Of a stretch of DNA of 11,263 nucleotides, positions 1-5,831 are shown piece by piece. The notes under the pieces are model-generated. The model ran no database searches. It saw only the letters and a list, made by a program, of their open reading frames with translations, and had not been told where the DNA came from. The stretch's first letter is position 1, and each line of letters opens with the position of its first letter. Source of the stretch: Fimbriimonadaceae bacterium. Its GTDB lineage: Bacteria > Armatimonadota > Fimbriimonadia > Fimbriimonadales > Fimbriimonadaceae. The stretch lies in contig JACFNW010000028.1 in the NCBI GenBank assembly GCA_019454665.1, positions 1 to 11,263 on the forward strand, given 5' to 3'. A program made the position numbers and the translations under genes.

Positions 1-464
1 CGTCCCACCGTCGAACCGAGGCTCGACAGGTCAGGGGCGCCGCCCACCAACACGTTCATGACTTTTGTATCGGACCAAAGCGCTCGGCGAGCAGTCCCGC
101 GATAAAGGGACGCAGCCACTTCCACGCCCAACGACGTCTGCTTGGCCGAGAAAACCAGCAAGTACGCGATGTTCAGGTCGCGGACCACTTTGCGCGCGTC
201 CTCGATCGTCACGCGCTCGGGGACCTTGATCTTGCCTTCCTCGACGGCGGTGCGGAACACCACGTCTGTCATGCTCCACAAGATGACGTTGACGCGACCC
301 TCGGCATCGAACTCCGCGCCGACTTCGGGATAGATCGGCATGTTGAGCTCGGCTTGCTCGGCCGTGCCTTCCAGGAGCTGCACCACCAGCATCTCGGGAG
401 CGGCCAACGCGTGGCCCGCAGCGGCCAACGCGACCCACGCCAGCAACGATCTTAGCGCGCGCAT
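1..464 (-). CDS. Secreted protein of unknown function (3' end outside window)
   Basis: This frame stays open from an ATG at 464 to the window edge, giving 154 codons; the C-terminus is missing. The first 21 or so residues form a typical Sec signal peptide: basic MRALR, a hydrophobic LLAWVALAAA core, then AHALA-like small residues before a likely cut at ALA|APE. The mature part mixes short beta-like stretches (EMLVVQLLEG, VNVILWSM, YLLVFSA) with a helical segment (EDARKVVRDL). I recognise no family. The start is supported by a GGGAGG ribosome-binding site (470-475 on the plus strand) six bases upstream. The upstream TPR gene ends TGA, with one base before this ATG, so the two are almost certainly translationally coupled. 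It is probably an exported partner of the TPR protein; that role is inference. Confidence 0.7.
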   Translation of the reverse strand, partial: MRALRSLLAWVALAAAGHALAAPEMLVVQLLEGTAEQAELNMPIYPEVGAEFDAEGRVNVILWSMTDVVFRTAVEEGKIKVPERVTIEDARKVVRDLNIAYLLVFSAKQTSLGVEVAASLYRGTARRALWSDTKVMNVLVGGAPDLSSLGSTVG

Positions 465-465
465 G

Positions 466-1755
466 TCAGCCTCCCAGGACTTCGATCGCCTTCTTGCACG
501 TCTCGATGGCCATGCGAAGGCGCGCGGCATCGCCGCCCGATGCGATTTGCCGCTCGAAGGCGTTCACCGCACGCTGATAGGCGCGCAAAGCGTCGTTTCG
601 TCGTCCGAGTTGCTGATAAACCATGGCCAGGTTGTGGTTGGTCCGCCCGGGATCCGCTCCGGCTTCCAGGGCTCGCTCGTAGGCTTGAGCCGCCTTGGCG
701 TAGTCGCCGGTTTGGTGGTGGTTGCGTGCGGTGACGAGCAACGCGCTGGCGCCCGTCGAGGTTTGGGACGACGATCCGGTGCCAGACGCCGAATTCCCGC
801 CGATGCGCGGCCCGTTCGGGTCGCTGATCCGGATGTTGATGTAACCCGGATCGTCGGTGGCCCGGGTGGGCTGGGACGTGTTGCCGCCCCCGAGTTGGGG
901 CGCGGGGTCGGGGCCGGTCTTCGTCGTGTTGCCATCCCCCTGAACCTGTTCCGTGGGTCGTCCACCATCGTTCGTGCCTTGCGGGATGGACTGGACGACG
1001 GGTCGAATCGGGGGAATGACTGGATCAACACCGGTGATGGGAGGAACGCGGTCGCCGCCCGTCAACGCACCTTCGATCACCGTGTTGCGGGGGCCCGAGT
1101 CGAACACGCGGCCCGGCCCCTCGACGTCGAGCCGTCCGGCGTTCGCGTTGGTGTCCTGGGGTTGGTTCGGGTTGCCTTGGGCGCCGACCGCCTGAGGGTT
1201 CATCTGGAATCCGGTGTTCACGTTGGCCTGCTGGCCGCCGGCGGAGTCTTCCATCACCAGCTTGGGCGACTCGTCGCGGTTGCGCCCCTGAATCAGCCCG
1301 ATGGTCGCGCCGATGCACACGACGAGCACCGTGGCCGCGGCGCCAGCGAGAAGCGCGCGCCGCCGTTGGGGCCGCGTGCTCTCTTCGGGGTCTTGCAGCG
1401 CGAGCACGTTGCGCAGGTGGTTGAGCTTGATCTTGTCGAGCGCGGAATCGGGGTACAGCTCGACCACGCGCTCGTACGTCGTGATGGCGTCTCCCAACTC
1501 GCCCCGATGCTCGTGCACCGAGGCCTTGAGGCAGAGCGCCTCGCGGGATGCCGGGTGGGCGGCGATGGCCGTTTCGGCCACGGCCATCGCTTCCTCGTAC
1601 CGGCGGTCGAAGGCCATTCGCTCGCCTTCGGAGACCAACTTCGCGTGCTCGGCCAACGCGGCCCGGATCGCGTCGTCCGCGAGAGCGCTTCCGCAGCTCC
1701 GGCAGAACTTGCTGTCCAAGGTGTTGGCGGCCTGGCAATTCTGGCAATGCACCAT
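466..1755 (-). CDS. Zinc-ribbon, single-pass membrane TPR protein
   Basis: A 429-aa protein. Residues 1-22 carry a CxxC-x10-CxxC zinc ribbon (C4, C7, C18, C21). A first TPR-like helical region covers about 40-125, including the motif DAITTYERVVELYPDSA. One transmembrane helix follows at about 133-155, just after the basic patch RPQRRR, so the N-terminus is predicted cytoplasmic. A long Asn/Gly/Pro/Gln-rich low-complexity linker runs to about 330, and a second TPR block occupies about 345-425 (YAKAAQAYERALEAGADPG, NDALRAYQRAVNAFE). I chose the ATG at 1755 because the ribbon begins straight after it and a weak GGAACG lies upstream. An in-frame GTG at 1770 would add five residues (MERKQ). It sits between the HTH gene (39-bp gap) and the secreted-protein gene (1 bp). 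TPR scaffolds like this usually assemble protein complexes; the partner is unknown. Confidence 0.8.
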   Translation of the reverse strand: MVHCQNCQAANTLDSKFCRSCGSALADDAIRAALAEHAKLVSEGERMAFDRRYEEAMAVAETAIAAHPASREALCLKASVHEHRGELGDAITTYERVVELYPDSALDKIKLNHLRNVLALQDPEESTRPQRRRALLAGAAATVLVVCIGATIGLIQGRNRDESPKLVMEDSAGGQQANVNTGFQMNPQAVGAQGNPNQPQDTNANAGRLDVEGPGRVFDSGPRNTVIEGALTGGDRVPPITGVDPVIPPIRPVVQSIPQGTNDGGRPTEQVQGDGNTTKTGPDPAPQLGGGNTSQPTRATDDPGYINIRISDPNGPRIGGNSASGTGSSSQTSTGASALLVTARNHHQTGDYAKAAQAYERALEAGADPGRTNHNLAMVYQQLGRRNDALRAYQRAVNAFERQIASGGDAARLRMAIETCKKAIEVLGG

Positions 1756-1794
1756 TTGTTTGCGTTCCACAGGCGGCGTCGCGCAGCCACCAGG

Positions 1795-2247
1795 TCAGAT
1801 TCTACCAACCCGCCCGACCACGACCTTCCGCGACCGCGTGCCTCGGCGCACCTCGTCGCGATACACGTCGCACAATCCTCTGTACGCATAGACGTCGTAC
1901 GCGCGCATCAGCTTCTTCAACCCTTGAACGAAAATGCTCTGCGCGCCCTGCTTGGTGTGGCCGCCGGCGTGCCCGATCTCCTCGAACGTGCGACCTTCGA
2001 GCCGCTGCATGAGCACGTCGCGCTGCCGATCGGTGAGGTCTGCGGCGGCGATGACGTCCTCGCATTCGGACTGGAGCATCGGGTGCGAGCCTCGGCCCAT
2101 CGCGACGTGGGCGAACTTCGCCTCGCGGCGGCTGGCCGAGCGCAGTTTGGCTTCGAAGCTGGCTTCGGTGTAATGAGGCGCCTTCCGATCACGCTCGCAT
2201 AGGGCGAGAAGGGCTTCGGCGACAAACGCAAGGTCTTCCTTATTCAT
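1795..2247 (-). CDS. Sigma-70 region 4-like HTH DNA-binding protein
   Basis: A 150-aa protein with no recognisable sigma region 2. Residues 71-113 match the sigma-70 region 4 / LuxR-like helix-turn-helix pattern: LTDRQRDVLMQRLEG, then TFEEIGHAGGHTKQGAQ as turn and recognition helix. In place of the usual 'A..L..S...V' it has GHAGGHTKQGAQSI. The N-terminal 60 residues are charged and helical; the C-terminal tail is very basic (RRGTRSRKVVVGRVGR). I chose the ATG at 2247, though neither it nor the in-frame GTG at 2265 (six residues longer) has a Shine-Dalgarno sequence. It lies downstream of a 296-nt structured leader and directly beside an AT-rich palindrome, which suggests autoregulation. It heads the operon with the TPR and secreted-protein genes. 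It may be a transcription factor rather than a sigma factor. Confidence 0.72.
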   Translation of the reverse strand: MNKEDLAFVAEALLALCERDRKAPHYTEASFEAKLRSASRREAKFAHVAMGRGSHPMLQSECEDVIAAADLTDRQRDVLMQRLEGRTFEEIGHAGGHTKQGAQSIFVQGLKKLMRAYDVYAYRGLCDVYRDEVRRGTRSRKVVVGRVGRI

Positions 2248-2270
2248 GGCGCGACCGGGAGGCACAAGTA

Positions 2271-2295
2271 ATAGTAGTATATATTCGTCTACTAT
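2271..2295. promoter_or_regulatory. AT-rich inverted repeat, candidate operator/promoter of the HTH gene
   Basis: Perfect 7-bp arms ATAGTAG (2271-2277) and CTACTAT (2289-2295) are separated by 11 bp. On the minus strand the block contains the -10-like hexamers TATAGT and TATACT. This is the only strongly AT-rich patch in the intergenic region. It lies 24 bp (or 6 bp, using the GTG start) before a gene for an HTH protein, as expected of an autoregulatory site. No good -35 sits at the right distance: a TTGACG on the same strand lies 21 bp before TATAGT. Confidence 0.45.
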
Positions 2296-2481
2296 ATCGC
2301 CTCCCTTCGCGCTTCGCCGTCAACCGTTGGGAATCTGAATTCTGCGAAGATGATCCCCCTGCGACGGCGACACTCCCGCGGGGGTTCGACCTAGAGAGCG
2401 GAAGTCTCGGTCAGACTCAAACCTTCCTCCAGCAGACGCCCAAGGGTGAAACCCAGAGATGGTGCATCGTTCAGTGGACCC
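2296..2481. other. Non-coding remainder of the intergenic region, hairpin-rich
   Basis: No convincing gene: a 64-codon minus-strand frame here (2320-2514) has no ribosome site or recognisable protein character and overlaps the structured RNA. On the minus-strand transcript, short pairings are possible. They are GGGT/ACCC around 2453-2443, AGTCT/AGACT around 2417-2403 nested near GGAAG/CTTCC, and CCCCC/GGGGG flanking 2385-2361. These fit an extended structured leader, but short GC-rich pairings arise easily by chance. No T-run terminator is visible before the HTH gene. Confidence 0.35.
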
Positions 2482-2543
2482 AAAAGGAAGGACGCTGAGT
2501 CTGGGTTGCCCCAAATCCTGCGATAAGGACGCAGTCTCAGCGT
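2482..2543 (-). ncRNA. Candidate small structured RNA or leader element (three-way junction)
   Basis: Transcribed from the promoter at 2550-2578, the RNA would begin at A2543, which is exactly the first base of a closing helix. The fold checks base by base. An 8-bp closing stem pairs ACGCTGAG (2543-2536) with CTCAGCGT (2499-2492). A 5-bp hairpin CTGCG/CGCAG has a 7-nt loop (2534-2518). A 4-bp hairpin TGGG/CCCA has a GCAA (GNRA) loop (2513-2502). Joints are A, GATT and GA. An alternative single 12-bp stem with one A-A mismatch (2543-2532 with 2503-2492) competes for the same bases. A pyrimidine run CCTTCCTTTT follows (2491-2482), so the element could end as a 62-nt sRNA or continue as a 296-nt leader of the HTH gene. 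That run could instead pair with AGGAAGG at 2428-2422. I do not recognise a known RNA family. Confidence 0.5.
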
Positions 2544-2549
2544 GATGGT

Positions 2550-2578
2550 AGTTTAGCGCACGCCAGGCGAATTGTCAA
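2550..2578 (-). promoter_or_regulatory. Strong sigma-70-type promoter for the structured RNA / HTH operon
   Basis: The minus strand reads TTGACA (2578-2573), a 17-bp spacer, then TAAACT (2555-2550). The -35 is a perfect consensus and the -10 differs at two positions. With the usual six bases between the -10 and +1, transcription starts at 2543. No open reading frame begins soon after, so the promoter serves an RNA or a long leader. Confidence 0.7.
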
Positions 2579-2671
2579 CAAGCCGAGTGCCACAGCCGAG
2601 AACACATGGGTCGGATGACCCCTCCCCTGCCCGGACCCGTGCCCTCTCCACCAAGGGGTCATAATCCGGCC

Positions 2672-3415
2672 ATGGATCGCATCAGGGTCGCCTTGATCGG
2701 TGGCAGCGGCATCGGCGCGATGCTCGAAAAGCACTGCCGCGGAGCGGTCCGAGTCCCCACCAAGTTCGGTGTCCTCCGCGCACGCGAAATGCCCCTGGCG
2801 GGTTCGACGGTGTGGGTGGTCAACCGCCACGGGCCGGGGCACCGAGTCCCTCCGCACCGCGTCAACTACCGGGCGGTCGCCGAAGGGCTCCGCCGCGCGG
2901 GATGCCGGATCGCCTTTTCTTCAGCGGCCGTGGGCAGCCTGCGAACCGATTGGCCCGTCGAGACCCTGGCCATCCCCGACGACGTCCTCGACCTCTCCGG
3001 GCGACGCCCCACGCTGTACGACGCGGTCGTCCGCCACACCGACTTCACCCAACCCTTCGGTCCAGCGGCCCGCAAGGCCTACCTCGACGCCGCAGCCAAC
3101 CTGGGCACAGCCGTCCACGATGGCGGGGTGTATGTGACCGGCAACGGTCCGCGTTTCGAGACGCCCCACGAAATCCGCTGGATGCGGCAGCAAGGCGGCG
3201 ACGTCGTGGGCATGACGGCCGGAACCGAGGCCATCCTGATGCGCGAGGCCGGTATCGCCTACGCCAACGCCTCGTTCGTCACCAACCTTGGGTGCGGCCT
3301 TTCGACGACCCCCATCACGGACGAAGAGGTACAAGAGGTCATGCGCCGCAGCGGCAAGCGCGTCCTTGACCTGATGCTCGAGGCCGCGCGGCTGGCTTTG
3401 GAGGTGGTCCGATGA
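2672..3415 (+). CDS. Purine nucleoside / methylthio-nucleoside phosphorylase (MTAP/PNP family)
   Basis: A 247-aa member of the trimeric PNP/MTAP family, which splits purine (thio)nucleosides with phosphate to give the base and a pentose 1-phosphate; cytoplasmic purine and methionine salvage. Visible motifs are LIGGSGIG (8-15, phosphate loop), NRHGPGHRVPPHRVNYRA (51-68), GNGPRFET (157-164) and VGMTAGTEAILMREAGI (179-195). Residues 203-205 are VTN. Human MTAP has Asp here (TDYD) while PNPs and bacterial S-methyl-5'-thioinosine phosphorylase have Asn, so a 6-oxopurine substrate is likely. A longer frame from 2606 adds a Pro-rich tail with no homology; MDRIRVALIGGSG is the natural start. A CATAAT hexamer six bases before this ATG hints at a leaderless mRNA, but no -35 is evident. 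The stop overlaps the next start (ATGA). Confidence 0.88.
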   Translation: MDRIRVALIGGSGIGAMLEKHCRGAVRVPTKFGVLRAREMPLAGSTVWVVNRHGPGHRVPPHRVNYRAVAEGLRRAGCRIAFSSAAVGSLRTDWPVETLAIPDDVLDLSGRRPTLYDAVVRHTDFTQPFGPAARKAYLDAAANLGTAVHDGGVYVTGNGPRFETPHEIRWMRQQGGDVVGMTAGTEAILMREAGIAYANASFVTNLGCGLSTTPITDEEVQEVMRRSGKRVLDLMLEAARLALEVVR

Positions 3416-4287
3416 GTCTGGGAAGACGCAGCTTCGCCGTGTTTCTCGCCATGACGCCGGGCATCGGCGGCCGCTCGATCGTGCGCATCCTGACTCGCAA
3501 CGACCTGCTCGCGCGCTCGCCGGAGGAGTTCCTCGCCCTGTCCGCCGAGGCGCTGGCCGAAGAGTACAAGCTCGGACCCAAAGCCGTCAACGCGCTCACC
3601 AACAACCAGGCCGAGTTGCTCCGCGAGGCCGCCGAGACCGAAACGCGTATGAACGAACTCGGCGTCACACTGGTCACGCTGGCCGACGCCAACTACCCCG
3701 AGCGCATCGAAGTCATGGACCCCGATCCGCCGGGGATGCTGTTCATGTACGGAAACCACAAGCTGCTCGAGGCGTCCACGTTTGCCGTCCTGAGTTCGCG
3801 AGGCTCGCCCGGAGCCGCCTTGGACGAACTCGAAGCGCTGGCCGAAGAAGGCGTCTTGGCCGGCAACGTGCTGGTGAGCGGCCACGATACGCCCGAGTAC
3901 CAACGGTCGGCCGTGGTCCCGCTGCGTTGGGGCGCACCGCGCATTCTGGTGCTCGACCGGGGACTGTACGAGGGGTTCGGCAAGGAGTTGCGATCCGAGC
4001 CCTTCCGTGCGGCGCGACTCTGGCGGTACGAGTACGACCCCCACACCGACCTCGCGATCTCGCCCTTCCGCCCGCACGCCAAGTACGTCGGCATCAACAA
4101 CCAGGTCCGCGACCGACTCATCGCCTCGCTGGCCGACCGCTTGGATTTCGTGGACGTCAAGCCCACGGGCAACATGGAGAAGTGCCTGCGCCTGGCCCTG
4201 AAGGCGGGACGCAAGGTGCGCGTGTGCGATCGGTCGCTGGGCTACCGCGACTACGTCCGCGAAGGCGCCGAGCCGATCCGCTCCTGA
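3412..4287 (+). CDS. Diverged DprA/Smf-like protein (SLOG superfamily)
   Basis: A 291-aa protein coupled to the phosphorylase by an ATGA overlap, with a strong GGAGG site (3400-3404) seven bases before the ATG. The N-terminal ~75 residues resemble DprA's helical HhH-like region (LAMTPGIGGRSIVRIL). The DprA entry motif follows as ANYPERIEVMDPDPPGMLFMYG (93-114), then a Rossmann-like core. The canonical DprA ssDNA-binding segment (SG.A.GID..AH..AL) is replaced by SGHDTPEYQRSAVVPL (156-171). The C-terminal part of the core (INNQVRDRLIASLADRL, then PTGNMEKCLRLALKAGRKV) keeps the DprA layout. There is no C-terminal winged helix. DprA loads RecA on incoming ssDNA during natural transformation. Loss of the GID/AH signature suggests a changed function or ligand. 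Family assignment is fairly sure; function is not. Confidence 0.7.
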   Translation: MSLGRRSFAVFLAMTPGIGGRSIVRILTRNDLLARSPEEFLALSAEALAEEYKLGPKAVNALTNNQAELLREAAETETRMNELGVTLVTLADANYPERIEVMDPDPPGMLFMYGNHKLLEASTFAVLSSRGSPGAALDELEALAEEGVLAGNVLVSGHDTPEYQRSAVVPLRWGAPRILVLDRGLYEGFGKELRSEPFRAARLWRYEYDPHTDLAISPFRPHAKYVGINNQVRDRLIASLADRLDFVDVKPTGNMEKCLRLALKAGRKVRVCDRSLGYRDYVREGAEPIRS

Positions 4288-4289
4288 CG

Positions 4290-5186
4290 TCACTCGTCTT
4301 CGAGCATCTTCGGCCAATCGTCCTTGAGCAGCCGCGAGAGCGACCGGTCTGCGAGCAGGCGGCCCTCGTTCTGGCAGATCGCGCAGTAGTTGGTCTCGTT
4401 GTCGGCGTAGCGGATGCGCTGCACCTTGCGCCCGCACACGGGGCACGGCTCGCCGAACTTGCCGTGGACGGCGAACTCGGGACGGAAGGCCGTCACCTCG
4501 CCCCGGCCCGGGAACTTCTTGATCGCCTTCTGAACGAGCCTCTCCGTCCAAGTGCCAAGCACCTCCCGCATTCCCAGGAACAACCGCTCGACCTCGGATG
4601 CGTCAAGGCTGCGCGTCAAACGCATCGGCGAGAGGCGGGCGGCGTGCAGAATCTCGTCGGAGAATGCGTTCCCGATGCCCGAGAACGCCTCGGGGTTGGT
4701 CATCGCGCGCTTGAGCGTGCGGTTCTCGCGCAGCAGCGCTTCCCGAAACGACTCAAGGTCGCAGGCCATCGGCTCGATCCCGCCCCTCCGGTGCGCCTCG
4801 AGCCCGTCCCGGCCAGCGACGGCCGTCAGGTTCGCGCGCTTCTTGGTGCCGGCTTCGGTAAGCAGCAGGTGGCCGGACTCGAATTCGAAGCAAGCCGCAG
4901 TGGTGCGCCCGCCGGGTTGGCCGGGAGCGGGCGGACCCGCACGCCAGAGCAAACGCCCCGCAATCATCAGGTGGATGACCAGATAGCGTCCGCCCTCGAA
5001 CCCCAGCGCGATGCGCTTGCCCAGTCGCTCGGCGCCCACAAACGTTAATCCCTCGAAGGAGGACAGGGGGGGCTCGACCGATTTCAGGATCGAGGGACCG
5101 AACACGCGCACGCGCGCCAAACGTTGGCCCGCCAACACGCGATCTAGGGCCGCGACGTAGGCTTCGACGTCGGGCAGTTCGGGCAC
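4290..5186 (-). CDS. Fpg/Nei-family DNA glycosylase (formamidopyrimidine-DNA glycosylase type)
   Basis: A 298-aa bifunctional base-excision glycosylase/AP lyase for oxidised bases. It starts with a GTG at 5186; MPELPDVEAY is the invariant Fpg start, exposing the catalytic proline and Glu. A GGAG site lies four bases upstream. Other hallmarks are LGKR with K57, HLMIAGRLL (72-80), SGIGNAFSDEIL (169-180, DNA-binding Asn173) and a C-terminal zinc finger C248/C251/C268/C271. In the finger, the usual arginine of the (Q)RSTF(Y/F)C turn is absent: the residues are ADNETNYC. To my knowledge this is a recurring subtype, annotated as Fpg family. The gene begins 10 bp after the peroxidase stop, so the two form an oxidative-stress operon. 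Its stop faces the DprA-like stop with two bases between. Confidence 0.9.
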   Translation of the reverse strand: MPELPDVEAYVAALDRVLAGQRLARVRVFGPSILKSVEPPLSSFEGLTFVGAERLGKRIALGFEGGRYLVIHLMIAGRLLWRAGPPAPGQPGGRTTAACFEFESGHLLLTEAGTKKRANLTAVAGRDGLEAHRRGGIEPMACDLESFREALLRENRTLKRAMTNPEAFSGIGNAFSDEILHAARLSPMRLTRSLDASEVERLFLGMREVLGTWTERLVQKAIKKFPGRGEVTAFRPEFAVHGKFGEPCPVCGRKVQRIRYADNETNYCAICQNEGRLLADRSLSRLLKDDWPKMLEDE

Positions 5187-5196
5187 GGGACTCCAG

Positions 5197-5769
5197 CTAG
5201 TCGGTGGACAGGGCGAGCAGGATGGCCGTGGTCAGCGACTTGTCGTCCGGCTTGGTGCGGGCCGCGAAGCGCATGACGACCTTGCCGTCTCGATCCACGA
5301 GGAACTTGTGGAAGTTCCAATCCACCTCGGTGTCGTCGGTGTTGTCCACGAGCCACTGGTACAGAGGATGCTTGTCCACGCCCAGCACGCTGATCTTGGA
5401 GAACATGGGGAACGTGACGTCGTACTTGCCCGTGCAGAATGCCTTGATCTCCTCGTTGGTGCCCGGCTCCTGGCCGTTGAAGTCGTTGGCGGGGAACCCG
5501 AGGATGACCAGCCCCTTCTCCTTGTACGCCCGATAGAGCTTCTCCAGCCCCTCGTATTGGGGCGTGAGTCCGCAACGGCTGGCGACGTTCACGACCAAGA
5601 CAACCTTGCCCTTGTACTTGGCCAAGGACTGCGACTTGCCGTCAATGTCTTCCATCACGAACTCGTGAAGGGACTCCGGCTCGGAAGGCTTCGCCTGCCG
5701 GGTCTGTTGACCGGCGGACACTCCGAACGCGAGCGCACCGAGCGCCAAGAGGACGACGATCTGTTTCAT
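5197..5769 (-). CDS. Glutathione peroxidase family thiol peroxidase, exported
   Basis: A 190-aa protein that reduces peroxides. A signal peptide covers about 1-19 (MKQIVVLLALGALAFGVSA), so it likely acts outside the cytoplasmic membrane. Peroxidatic Cys66 lies in NVASRCGLTP, the catalytic Gln100 in FNGQEPGTNEEI, and Trp151-Asn152 in VDWNFHKFLVDRDG. It is a Cys, not a Sec, enzyme. Cys112 (AFCTGKYDVTFPMF) aligns with the resolving Cys of thioredoxin-dependent plant and yeast enzymes. The usual Cys in FPCNQF is Ala here (FPANDF). A mature enzyme recycled by thioredoxin rather than glutathione is therefore expected. I chose ATG 5769; the upstream in-frame ATG (5778) lies within the -10 box and is unlikely to be transcribed. 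It is followed 10 bp later by the Fpg gene. Confidence 0.92.
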   Translation of the reverse strand: MKQIVVLLALGALAFGVSAGQQTRQAKPSEPESLHEFVMEDIDGKSQSLAKYKGKVVLVVNVASRCGLTPQYEGLEKLYRAYKEKGLVILGFPANDFNGQEPGTNEEIKAFCTGKYDVTFPMFSKISVLGVDKHPLYQWLVDNTDDTEVDWNFHKFLVDRDGKVVMRFAARTKPDDKSLTTAILLALSTD

Positions 5770-5776
5770 GGTTCTC

Positions 5777-5805
5777 ATTATGCTGGACGCGCGAGCGTTT
5801 GTCAA
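5777..5805 (-). promoter_or_regulatory. Consensus promoter of the peroxidase-Fpg operon, predicting a near-leaderless mRNA
   Basis: The minus strand has a perfect TTGACA (5805-5800), a 17-bp spacer and CATAAT (5782-5777), one mismatch from TATAAT. The predicted +1 is at about 5770, one base before the peroxidase ATG (5769-5767). There is therefore no room for a ribosome-binding site, and the mRNA would start essentially at its start codon. The GAGA in between is too close to +1 to act as a Shine-Dalgarno site. Confidence 0.75.
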
Positions 5806-5831
5806 AGTTCTCCCCCGTGTCGGGCTGGGAT

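Noticed and set aside
340..2202. 620-codon plus-strand open frame opposite the TPR and HTH genes
   Set aside because: It is an antisense shadow in high-GC sequence, rich in Arg/Gly/Val/His without motifs, while the opposite strand has zinc-ribbon, TPR and HTH features.
2380..2400. GGGGGTTCGACC as a tRNA or tmRNA T-arm
   Set aside because: The flanking bases do not pair into a T stem, and there is no acceptor or CCA end.
2441..2460. Plus-strand AAGGGTGAAAC as an RNase P RNA signature
   Set aside because: No GAGGAAAGTCCGGGC-type element or ACAGAAA motif accompanies it, and the good promoter is on the other strand.
2524..2543. CTGAGA in the structured RNA as a TPP riboswitch or hammerhead core
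   Set aside because: The other TPP core elements are absent, and the hammerhead CUGANGA...GAAA pattern is not met.
2606..2671. N-terminal extension of the phosphorylase (MGRMTPPLPG...)
   Set aside because: A Pro-rich tail without homology lies before the family's natural start MDRIRVALIGGSG.
5770..5778. Upstream start MRTMKQ for the peroxidase
   Set aside because: This ATG overlaps the -10 hexamer of the consensus promoter and would not be in the mRNA.
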